A stretch of DNA of 64,000 bases from JALZAI01 sp038207565. Lineage in GTDB: Bacteria; Actinomycetota; Actinomycetes; Mycobacteriales; Jatrophihabitantaceae. Positions within the stretch are counted from its first letter, which is position 1. Every line of letters starts with the position of its first letter. Below are positions 1 to 6,477 of this stretch, in pieces. Below the pieces are notes generated by a model. That model saw nothing but the letters and a program-made list of their open reading frames with translations. It was not told the DNA's origin and made no database searches. The translations under genes were made by a program, and so were the position numbers. The stretch spans positions 1 through 64,000 of the forward strand of contig JBBQZQ010000021.1 of assembly GCA_038207565.1 (NCBI GenBank). Reading direction: 5' to 3'.

Positions 1-180
1 GCTGGGCTCGCCCCCATCGGCTCCCTGCACCACAAGAACGTCGCGCGAGCGTTCGTCTTCCCTGGGCGAGTGAGCGAGTGGCTGCGCCAGGCCTGCACGT
101 TGGCCGGCTCCGACATCACCCGCGCCCAGTGGGCGCGCTACATTGGCGATCAACCGTATCGCCACGTGTGCGGAGAGTAA
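1..180 (+). CDS. C-terminal fragment of a WD40-repeat / NTPase-type protein
   Basis: Frame 1 is open from the window edge to a TAA at 178-180 and encodes about 59 residues. The fragment has a conserved ending seen in large actinobacterial WD40-repeat proteins (often with AAA/NACHT-like NTPase modules): 'WLRQACTLAGSDITRAQW', then 'YIGDQPYRHVC' just before the stop. In that family the last repeat is followed by this W-x-L-A-x-x-x-A-G-R/S-x-L-T-x-x-E/Q-W...Y-G-x-x-P-Y-R-x-x-C tail. The beginning lies outside the window, so the number of repeats and the presence of an NTPase domain cannot be seen. The family call is from recognition of the tail only. Confidence 0.6.
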   Translation, partial: AGLAPIGSLHHKNVARAFVFPGRVSEWLRQACTLAGSDITRAQWARYIGDQPYRHVCGE

Positions 181-292
181 CGACTCGGGACCCCGCCAGA
201 TCCATGGCGCTCGTCCACGCGCCATTGATTTCGTAGCAACGAGCAACGGCGAGAGACGTTCAGCGCCCAAACGATCCATATGAGCACATCAA

Positions 293-1060
293 TCACCGGA
301 GATCACGCATCGGACGGCGCGCAGACGGTTCAGGGGCGCCGCGCGGTGTATTCCAGTTGAAATCGACAACGAGAGGGGCATGGTCAGACACCCCACCGGC
401 TGCGGCCCGGCCTGACCACGCCGAGTAGGAGCCGATGTCGGCGGACCGGACCGGTAGGTCAGAAAACACATAGTCAATGTGGAACGGCTTGGACTCGGAT
501 CGAGCTAGCCAGAACGTCGGTTGAGTTTCCTGTCCGCCTACCTCGCCTGTCGCCTCGTGGTAGGCCGAGAGAATTCCGCGCTCGGCCAATCGCTCGTCGA
601 GCCGCGAATGGTTGCGTTTTCTGTCTTGGTCCCAGATGACGTTTGAGTTGAGATCGCCGGCGATCAAAATTGGAGCGTGGATGAGCCCCGTCATCGAATC
701 GAGTGCACGATGCAGCTGAGCCACCCACGCATCGGCCTTGCGGTCAGCGCCCATGCACCACACAGCCCAGATCGCGAGCGCGTCGCCTCGCGGGGTGAAG
801 GCCCTTATCGGAACTACATGCTTGAAGCTTGGGTCGGCCGGGGCATCCAGGTCCCGGCCGAGTGACCAGCCCTGCGTTGCGAACGTCAGCAGCCCTTTGC
901 CGCGACCGGCATCCGTCCACACCCAGGGTCCCGGAAGGAGATCGACGTATAGAGCTGGGTCCTCGGCTTCCTGGATGATGGTGATGTCAGCCTCCAGCGA
1001 GACTGCACGCGTGATCTTGTCGCGGAACCTGCCGTTGCAGTTCCATGTCGCCACCCGCAC
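293..1060 (-). CDS. Endonuclease/exonuclease/phosphatase family protein
   Basis: A 255-residue protein with the order of motifs of the EEP (DNase I/exonuclease III-like) fold: 'ATWNCNG' at the N-terminus (metal/substrate Asn), 'IIQEAE' around residue 30 (metal-binding Glu), 'IAGDLNSN' mid-protein (catalytic Asp and Asn), 'FHIDYVF' near residue 205 and the terminal 'SDHAPLVVDF' (catalytic Asp-His pair). All catalytic residues are present, so it should be an active metal-dependent phosphodiesterase or phosphatase; the substrate cannot be told from sequence. No signal peptide, so cytosolic. It is followed by a non-coding stretch on each side and lies in the accessory-looking strip left of tRNA-Leu. 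The starting ATG gives MRVATWN, the expected start for this fold. Confidence 0.8.
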   Translation of the reverse strand: MRVATWNCNGRFRDKITRAVSLEADITIIQEAEDPALYVDLLPGPWVWTDAGRGKGLLTFATQGWSLGRDLDAPADPSFKHVVPIRAFTPRGDALAIWAVWCMGADRKADAWVAQLHRALDSMTGLIHAPILIAGDLNSNVIWDQDRKRNHSRLDERLAERGILSAYHEATGEVGGQETQPTFWLARSESKPFHIDYVFSDLPVRSADIGSYSAWSGRAAAGGVSDHAPLVVDFNWNTPRGAPEPSARRPMRDLR

Positions 1061-1371
1061 CTAGCCCAACCCCCTCGGACGATGACGAGTGCCGAGAGCC
1101 CTCGCAACGGCACGAACCACTGACGCCACGCTAATTCAAAGCTCCACCGGATCCACCGACGTCGGCAGAACCGGTACTCGAGCGGCCGCAGATCGACTCA
1201 TCTGGGTTGTGGAGGTGTGCGCGCGCTACGCTCGATAACGGATCTCTCGTGCGGCTGGCGCGCTCCGCGGAGCGCGCCGACGACGGAAGGGTGTGCGTCC
1301 GGGTTGGCGAACTCGGACGGCTCTTCGCGCCAATCGATGGCTGTTGTTGCGCGGCTGTCACCTTCGCAATG
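1061..1371. other. Intergenic region with a perfect 22-bp palindrome
   Basis: No convincing gene is visible in these 311 bases, which lie between the start of the EEP gene and the end of the NmrA-type gene, both leftward. The notable element is a perfect, loopless palindrome at 1257-1278 (GGCGCGCTCCG and its reverse complement). The stretch probably holds the promoter of the EEP gene, but I cannot point to a -10/-35 pair. Confidence 0.5.
1257..1278. repeat. Perfect 22-bp palindrome
   Basis: GGCGCGCTCCG at 1257-1267 is followed directly by its exact reverse complement CGGAGCGCGCC at 1268-1278. With no spacer it would form a cruciform or a hairpin with a tight loop. It sits about 95 bases beyond the 3' end of the leftward NmrA gene in the upstream region of the EEP gene. 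It could be a binding site of a dimeric regulator or part of a terminator; no T-run follows it on either strand. Confidence 0.6.
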
Positions 1372-2217
1372 TCATACCGCGAGGGCGGCCAGCGAGGTCG
1401 GCTCGACGCCGGTGAGGTCGCGGACGGCGGTACTCACCTCGGCCAGGTGACCTTCGCGGATGGATCGGCCGAACGATGTCAGCAGTTCTGCGGCCCAGGG
1501 CGGTAGGCCGGCCCCTGTGAGCATGTTCCGGTAGGCGTCGTCGTCGAGATCGGCGGCCCGGACCGGCTTGTCAGACATTGCGGCCGCCAACGCGGCGAGG
1601 TCCGACGCGCCGAGCGCCTCGGGGCCGGTGATGTCGTAAACCGCGTTGGTGCTCTCGCCGGCCAGGGCGGCCGCGGCCGCGGCCGCGCAGTCGGCACGGG
1701 TGACGTAGCCGGCGCGCCCGTTGCCGTAGTTCGTGGGCAGCGTCCCGGTTGCCCCCGCCTGCCGCAGCGAATCGAGCTGCAGGTGGGCATAGACGTTGTT
1801 GCGCAGCATGGTCCAGCCGAGGCCGCTGCCGCGCAGGTACTGCTCGGTCGCGGCGTGGTCGGGGACAACACCAGCGGGGTTGTCGGGAGTCGGGCGTGGG
1901 ATCGAGGTGTAAGCGACGTGCTCAACGCCTGCCGTCTTGGCTGCGTCGAGAGCGGCACGCTGTTGGGCTACACGTTCCTCGCCCAGGACGTCGATGGAGA
2001 TCAGCAGCAGCCGTTCCACGTCGGCGAAGGCGGCGGCGAGGGTCTCGGGGCGGCCGAAGTCGGCGGAGCGGACGACAACGCCGCGGTCGGCGTACGCGGA
2101 CAGCCGTGACGGGTCGCGGCTGAGCAGGACGACCTGGGACGCGTCGACGCGCTCGAGGAGGCGATCCGCCGCGAGGCGGCCCAACTGTCCCGAGGCACCG
2201 GTGATGGCGAAAGTCAT
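1372..2217 (-). CDS. NmrA/QorB-type NAD(P)-dependent reductase
   Basis: A 281-residue SDR-type protein. 'ITGASGQLGR' at residues 4-13 is the Rossmann nucleotide-binding motif GxxGxxG of the NmrA/atypical SDR group, and the overall sequence (SRDP..., 'VEHVAYTSI', 'EQYLRGSGLGWTMLRNNVY') resembles NAD(P)H:quinone oxidoreductase 2 (QorB/YtfG). The likely role is reduction of quinones or reactive carbonyl/electrophilic compounds, or redox sensing. I chose the ATG at 2215-2217 because the protein then starts MTFAITGASG; an upstream extension to 2331 would run through the palindromic operator. It is divergent from the Rrf2-type regulator at 2297 and is probably controlled by it. Confidence 0.85.
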   Translation of the reverse strand: MTFAITGASGQLGRLAADRLLERVDASQVVLLSRDPSRLSAYADRGVVVRSADFGRPETLAAAFADVERLLLISIDVLGEERVAQQRAALDAAKTAGVEHVAYTSIPRPTPDNPAGVVPDHAATEQYLRGSGLGWTMLRNNVYAHLQLDSLRQAGATGTLPTNYGNGRAGYVTRADCAAAAAAALAGESTNAVYDITGPEALGASDLAALAAAMSDKPVRAADLDDDAYRNMLTGAGLPPWAAELLTSFGRSIREGHLAEVSTAVRDLTGVEPTSLAALAV

Positions 2218-2230
2218 GACGATCTCCCTA

Positions 2231-2278
2231 TTGCAATCGTTGTGATTACAGATTGAACTGTAGCCACAACGGTTGCGA
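2231..2278. promoter_or_regulatory. Long palindromic operator between the NmrA-type gene and the Rrf2-type regulator
   Basis: TTGCAATCGTTGTGATTACA at 2231-2250 is mirrored by TGTAGCCACAACGGTTGCGA at 2259-2278 with an 8-base spacer. The 20-bp arms match at 16 positions. The element fills nearly the whole intergenic space (2218-2296) between two divergent genes, one of them a winged-helix regulator. Rrf2 proteins bind as dimers to such dyads, so this is most likely the site of autoregulation and of control of the reductase gene. Confidence 0.7.
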
Positions 2279-2296
2279 ACGGGCAAGATTGGCGGC

Positions 2297-2743
2297 ATGG
2301 CCGGTGCGAACACGCAGTTCACGGCCGCCACCCACGCGCTGGTCTACCTCGCAGGCGTCGGCGGCGCAGCAGGCGACGGATCGGCCCGACCGATCAGCTC
2401 GGACGAGCTCGCACGGAGCGTCAACGTCAACCCGGTCCACCTGCGGCGCGTGCTCGGCCCGCTGCGCCGAGCCGGCCTGGTGGGCTCGCGGCCGGGCGCA
2501 CACGGCGGGTGGGAATTGACCCAGCCCGCGTCCGACATTCACCTCGACGAGGTCTGGCAGGCCGTGAACGCGGGCACCTTAGTCGCGACGCATCTGCCAA
2601 GTCCGTCCTGTGCCGTCGGTCGACACGTGCAGCACGTGATCAAACGACTCGAGAACGAGATCACGGACTCAGTCCGGGAGGCGTTGCATCGTCGCACCGT
2701 GGCAGACCTTGCCGCCGACGCCACAGCGGGCGCAACCGAGTAG
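2297..2743 (+). CDS. Rrf2-family transcriptional regulator
   Basis: A 148-residue winged-helix protein. The N-terminal part ('FTAATHALVYLAGVG', 'ISSDELARSVNVNPVHLRRVLGPLRRAGLVGSRPG' with the wing 'GGWEL') is the typical Rrf2 DNA-binding domain. The C-terminal half contains only one cysteine ('PSCAVG'), so the three-Cys Fe-S cluster site of IscR/NsrR is absent; it resembles YwnA-like Rrf2 members that sense stress through a single cysteine or a small ligand. The ATG at 2297 is preferred over 2273 because 2273 lies inside the palindromic operator. It is divergent from the NmrA-type reductase, its probable target. Confidence 0.85.
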   Translation: MAGANTQFTAATHALVYLAGVGGAAGDGSARPISSDELARSVNVNPVHLRRVLGPLRRAGLVGSRPGAHGGWELTQPASDIHLDEVWQAVNAGTLVATHLPSPSCAVGRHVQHVIKRLENEITDSVREALHRRTVADLAADATAGATE

Positions 2744-2934
2744 ACGGCCAACCCTCCCAGCTACATGACACAACGCAACGCCCCGCACGACGCAGCTCAC
2801 CGACGAGAAGCCCCGCCGTGCTCGCCGGATCGCCGGCTCCTGCACGCCACCACGGCGCCAAGAACCTCCTCGAGCCGCGCCAGCAGCTGAGCCACGTCGA
2901 TCCCGACGCCATAACTACTTGATCTGCGCGCGAC

Positions 2935-4365
2935 TTGATAGCAGCGGCGCACGACCGGATCGACGGCTCGGCGCGCGCATGGGTCGGAGCGTCAACCGGG
3001 ATGACGTTCCGCAAGGGGTCGTTCTATGGTGCGCGAGTGGAATCGTGCGAAGGCTGCCGTCTGCCAGCGCCCGTGCCTTCGCCGATCGAACTCGTGGCAC
3101 CCGGCAAGCCGATACCGGTCTGGTCCGGCACGGCTCACCGCCTCGATGACCATCAGCCTGCAGCAAGTTGCTCAGCGAAGTTGACGCTCGTCTGGCGGCG
3201 CAGCTTCACGCTGGAGCTGACGTTGAACGAGCCTTCTCGTGATTGGTGGCCGAACGGCGCGCTTCAATCCGCAGTCGAGGTCGGCTTCGAGGTGGGCCCA
3301 CACGTCAGGACGCTGCAGAGGCACCGCCTGAACGACACGACCGGATGGTGCAACGGCGGCGTTCTGGGTGATCGTGAGACGCCGGCCATCGGGGTTAGCG
3401 CGGTCCTGACGAACCAGCCCCGCATCTTTGGTGGCGGGCTGCATGATCACGCCAGCGGTGCTGAATGGAGCGGTCACTGGTCGACCATCGCGGACGGATG
3501 GCGCATCACGATCGACGCGCTGCCCACATTGACCGAAGATTTTCGCACCAGCGAACGGGAACAGACGTTCGCGCTCACACACACGCTGCGTCTCGCTCGC
3601 GCCGACGGGTCGTCGTTCACTTACGCCGCCGCCAGCAATGTCACCTATGCGCTCCAGGTCGTGCTGTCCTTCGCGGCTGGCTACTGGGTCGGCCTCATCT
3701 GCCCGACCGGTTACGACCACGACGGCAACGCCACCTGGATGGAGGTAGGACCGTCACACAACGGACGTGCCCGCCGCTGCGGCGCCTGGTTCAGCGACGC
3801 AAGACCCGGCGACTTAGACGACTTGCTCAAGAAGTTTTTGCCGATGTGGCACGAACCCGAACCGACCGACCCGCTTCGTTCGGCGACGACATCGTCGATC
3901 CTGTCGCACGGTTCCGGCTTTGTGGAGCAGCGCATCATCACCGCACTGTCCGCCCTCGACACGCTGTCGTGGACTGCGGATGTCATCGAATCGGGCATGC
4001 TGGCGAAGAAGTGGCGCGGTGAAGGCGCGGCCCTCCATCTGACCCGTTTGCTGGATTGGCTTCACATCGACCCGGCGCACACCGATTCTCCGGGCCGCGA
4101 GGCGATCAGCGCTTGGGGACGCGTGCACGGATGCGACGACCTGCCCGCATCGGTGGTCGCCGTACGCAACGCGGTCACCCATCCCAAGCCGGGAGAGAAC
4201 GTCTACGCCCATGATGGGGTGCTCACTCAAGCGTGGCTGTTGGCAGCATTCTGGCTCCAACTCGCTGTGCTGCGACGCATCGATTACCGCGGACACGCAG
4301 CAGACACCGCCGACACGACCCGATGGGCCGGAAATTCGGACCCCGTCCCGTGGGCCTCGGTCTAG
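2935..4365 (+). CDS. HEPN-type protein, ApeA/YopA-like candidate defence RNase
   Basis: A 476-codon ORF; the first ATG (3001) would give 454 residues and starts MTFRKGSF, and the TTG at 2935 is the outermost possible start. No ribosome binding site settles the choice. The N-terminal two-thirds is a beta-rich region without a motif I can name. The C-terminal third is helical and carries 'VVAVRNAVTHPKPG', an R-x4-H motif (Arg411, His416 counted from 2935), the RNase signature of HEPN domains. A large beta-rich domain followed by a helical HEPN domain is the layout of the ApeA group, which includes abortive-infection phage-defence proteins. The gene stands alone, is visibly less GC-rich than its neighbours and lies next to the tRNA-Leu 3' end, fitting horizontal acquisition. 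Domain assignment is inference from the motif and layout. Confidence 0.55.
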   Translation: MIAAAHDRIDGSARAWVGASTGMTFRKGSFYGARVESCEGCRLPAPVPSPIELVAPGKPIPVWSGTAHRLDDHQPAASCSAKLTLVWRRSFTLELTLNEPSRDWWPNGALQSAVEVGFEVGPHVRTLQRHRLNDTTGWCNGGVLGDRETPAIGVSAVLTNQPRIFGGGLHDHASGAEWSGHWSTIADGWRITIDALPTLTEDFRTSEREQTFALTHTLRLARADGSSFTYAAASNVTYALQVVLSFAAGYWVGLICPTGYDHDGNATWMEVGPSHNGRARRCGAWFSDARPGDLDDLLKKFLPMWHEPEPTDPLRSATTSSILSHGSGFVEQRIITALSALDTLSWTADVIESGMLAKKWRGEGAALHLTRLLDWLHIDPAHTDSPGREAISAWGRVHGCDDLPASVVAVRNAVTHPKPGENVYAHDGVLTQAWLLAAFWLQLAVLRRIDYRGHAADTADTTRWAGNSDPVPWASV

Positions 4366-4734
4366 GTACGAGCCAGGTTGTCGCCACGTTGCACGGTTCG
4401 CGGTGATCGCTCGTTTGACTCTTGTCCGAGATCGATCCATCTGCGCGGCGGAGTGCCGACGGCATGACGCGCTTATCGACGGTTCTGGCGCGACCGCAGA
4501 GCCTTTCAACCGCGACATCTCTGGCTGCCGCATCGCGATCGAGTATCCGGCATCGATCGCTGCGTTATCCGGCTCTGAGAACGACGCTTGGGGGGAGCGT
4601 CACCAGCGCTCTTGTTCTACGAGGCCCGTATTCCGGGGCCTCGGTGAAGTTCGACGATCCGGTGGTGCACCGATGGTGCACGGCAGGCCACGACTGAAAG
4701 CGTTATCTGTCCGGAATTCTGCGACCTCTAAGAG
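4366..4734. other. Intergenic region between the HEPN gene and tRNA-Leu
   Basis: No gene is supported in these 369 bases. A small inverted repeat lies at 4621-4642 (GAGGCCC ... GGGCCTC, 8-base loop), and GGTGCAC, itself nearly palindromic, occurs twice between 4661 and 4682. As the tRNA 3' end faces this stretch, it is where the end of an integrated element would be expected; I found no integrase gene and no duplicated tRNA 3' end. Confidence 0.4.
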
Positions 4735-4817
4735 TGGGCAAGGGGGGAGTTGAACCCCCACGTCCTTTCGGACACACGGACCTGAACCGTGCGCGTCTGC
4801 CATTCCGCCACTTGCCC
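4735..4817 (-). tRNA. tRNA-Leu (anticodon CAG)
   Basis: Read on the minus strand, the acceptor arm GGGCAAG (4817-4811) pairs with CTTGCCC (4742-4736), followed by discriminator A at 4735; CCA is not encoded. The D arm 'GGCGGAATGGCAGACGC' is the class II leucine type, the anticodon stem-loop is CACGG-TTCAGGT-CCGTG with anticodon CAG, a long variable arm follows ('TGTCCGAAAGGACG'), and the T arm is GGGGG-TTCAACT-CCCCC. The position next to fhaA matches the mycobacterial arrangement, where a tRNA-Leu gene also lies upstream of fhaA. Confidence 0.95.
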
Positions 4818-5002
4818 GGCTTCGTTCGCAGCGTCGGCCGCGAGGATGACAACGCGCAACGGTAGCACGGGGCACCGGCTCGATTTCTCGGTCGGACCCA
4901 GCCGCCCGATAGACTCCTCGGCGCGTCCCGAAGCGCGCTGCCCTGCATGGCCGACCCAAGTGTCTGACCGAGTGTCCGACCACGCCGACGAAGGAGTCCG
5001 AC

Positions 5003-5035
5003 GTGAGCGTGCGCAGCAACCGAGCCAGTCGGTGA
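5003..5035 (+). CDS. Putative 10-codon leader peptide coupled to fhaA
   Basis: A near-ideal Shine-Dalgarno AAGGAG at 4991-4996 sits 6 bases before a GTG at 5003. That GTG is out of frame with fhaA and opens a short ORF (VSVRSNRASR) that ends with TGA at 5033-5035, overlapping the proposed fhaA start GTG (5032-5034) in the form GTGA. fhaA itself has no good ribosome binding site. The arrangement suggests translational coupling of the operon's first gene to a leader peptide. It is also compatible with a sequencing frameshift at the true fhaA start. Confidence 0.4.
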   Translation: MSVRSNRASR

Positions 5036-5973
5036 GTCTGGTTCAGCGCTTCGAGCGCCGCCTGGAAGGTCTGGTCGGCGGCGCGTTCGCGCGCGTGTTC
5101 AAGGGGCAGGTCGAGCCGGTCGAGATCGGCACCGCGCTGCAACGCGAAGCGGCCGATCACAAGAGTGTCATGGGTAACGGCGAGGTCCTGTGTCCGAACC
5201 GGTACCGGGTGACGCTGTCGCCGTCGGACCATGAGCGGCTTGTGCCGTGGGAGGTGCAGCTCACCAACTCCCTCGCCGAGCTCGTGCAGGAGTACCTGGA
5301 CGAGAACCGGTGGAGCACTGTCGGCGACGTCGAGGTGTACCTGGCTCGCGACGAGCAGTTGCACACCGGGGTATTTGGCGTCGCCTCACGGATGGAGCCC
5401 GGCGCCCCGCCGCGGCGGCGGCCGCACGACTCGCTGTCCCTGCCGGCCGTGCAGCTGCGCCAGCCCGACGGCGGGGACCAGCACGCTGCGCCCCAACAGC
5501 CCGGGTCCGCCCCGCAGCCGTACGCCCCGCGGGGTTACGCGCAGCAGCCCCAGTACGCGCAGCAGCCCCGGTACGCATCCCCGCCCTACGCGCCGCCGCC
5601 GCAAGTCGCCCCGCACGGGCAGCGCCACCCACCACAGGGACAGCAGCGAGACCCGCAGCCGCCCGACGGTCGGCCGCCGCGGCGTCCCATGGCCGTTCTT
5701 GTCGTCGACGAGACCAGCGAGCGTTTCGCGCTGCGTCCCGGCAGCAACGTGATCGGCCGGGGCTCGGAGGCCGACCTGCAGCTGATGGACCAGGGCGTGT
5801 CGCGCCGTCACGTGGACGTGCAGTACGACGGCATGCGCGCCACGATCTACGACCTGGGTTCGACCAACGGGACGAATGTGAACGGCCATGAGATCGGTAG
5901 CCACGTGTTGCGACACGGCGATGTGGTCCGCATCGGCCACTCCCGCATCGTGTTCCACGAGGAGCAGCCGTGA
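5032..5973 (+). CDS. fhaA: FhaA: DUF3662/FHA domain phosphothreonine-binding protein
   Basis: A 313-residue protein in the usual FhaA layout. Residues 1-120 are the FhaA N-terminal (DUF3662) domain, starting 'LVQRFERRLEGLVGGAFARVFKG'. A disordered middle of about 90 residues is rich in Pro, Gln, Tyr and Ala ('YAQQP' repeats). The C-terminus (about 220-313) is an FHA domain with 'GSNVIGRGSEADLQL', 'VSRRHV' and 'YDLGSTNGTNVNG', which binds phosphothreonine peptides. In mycobacteria FhaA binds PknB-phosphorylated partners, including MviN, and helps control peptidoglycan synthesis. The GTG at 5032 is chosen because homologues begin directly before the VQRFERR block; an open frame continues upstream over the tRNA but is not expected to be translated. 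First structural gene of the operon. Confidence 0.9.
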   Translation: MSLVQRFERRLEGLVGGAFARVFKGQVEPVEIGTALQREAADHKSVMGNGEVLCPNRYRVTLSPSDHERLVPWEVQLTNSLAELVQEYLDENRWSTVGDVEVYLARDEQLHTGVFGVASRMEPGAPPRRRPHDSLSLPAVQLRQPDGGDQHAAPQQPGSAPQPYAPRGYAQQPQYAQQPRYASPPYAPPPQVAPHGQRHPPQGQQRDPQPPDGRPPRRPMAVLVVDETSERFALRPGSNVIGRGSEADLQLMDQGVSRRHVDVQYDGMRATIYDLGSTNGTNVNGHEIGSHVLRHGDVVRIGHSRIVFHEEQP

Positions 5974-6001
5974 CTGCGGGCGCCGGCGCGGGGCAGCTCG
6001 C

Positions 6002-6475
6002 GTGAACTCCGCGCTGGCCCTACAGCTGATGCGCTTCGGGTTCCTCGCTCTGTTGTGGCTGTTCGTCCTCGCCGCGATCCGGGTGATCCGGGGCGATCTG
6101 CGCGCGGCGGGGCAACCGCGGGTCTCCACGCCTCCGCCGGCCCGGCGCAAGGGCGCCAAGGCGCCGACCCAGGCACCGCCCTCACGCGGGCCCAGCCAGC
6201 TGGTCGTCACCGAGGGCGGGCTTTCCGGCACGCGAATCGGCCTCACCGGCGCGCCGGTGCTGATCGGCCGCGCCAACGACTCGACCCTGGTGCTGACTGA
6301 TGACTACGCCAGCACCCGGCATGCGCGCATCATCCAGCAGGACGGCATGTGGCTGGTCGAGGATCTCGGTTCCACGAACGGCACGTATCTGGGCCAGCGC
6401 AAGCTCGACGGCCCGGCACAGATGGAGGTCGGCGTTCCACTGCGCATCGGTAAGACCGTCCTGGAGCTGCGCTGA
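6002..6475 (+). CDS. fhaB: FhaB (FipA): membrane-anchored FHA protein
   Basis: A 157-residue protein starting at GTG 6002, 28 bases after fhaA. One transmembrane segment lies near residues 9-27 ('MRFGFLALLWLFVLAAIRVI'), followed by a short basic/Pro-rich linker and an FHA domain over about residues 65-155 ('GAPVLIGRANDSTLVL', 'ASTRHARI', 'DLGSTNGTYLGQ'). FhaB/FipA is the small FHA partner of the PknB/PstP system; in mycobacteria it is phosphorylated by the operon kinase and connects to FtsZ/FtsQ at the division site. The 5' extension to 5888 overlaps fhaA and lacks family similarity, so it is left out. Confidence 0.9.
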   Translation: MNSALALQLMRFGFLALLWLFVLAAIRVIRGDLRAAGQPRVSTPPPARRKGAKAPTQAPPSRGPSQLVVTEGGLSGTRIGLTGAPVLIGRANDSTLVLTDDYASTRHARIIQQDGMWLVEDLGSTNGTYLGQRKLDGPAQMEVGVPLRIGKTVLELR

Positions 6476-6477
6476 CC

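Noticed and set aside
2761..2934. Possible small ORF starting ATG 2764 between the Rrf2 regulator and the HEPN gene
   Set aside because: No ribosome binding site, and an Arg/Ser/Pro-rich composition typical of random high-GC frames.
4789..5031. Upstream extension of fhaA to an ATG at 4789
   Set aside because: It would start inside the antisense strand of tRNA-Leu, and homologues begin just before the VQRFERR block.
5386..6276. 296-codon minus-strand frame opposite fhaA/fhaB, and similar long frames opposite pstP, rodA and pknB
   Set aside because: Typical antisense open frames of GC-rich codons; no ribosome binding site and no recognisable domain, while the sense frames carry complete domains.
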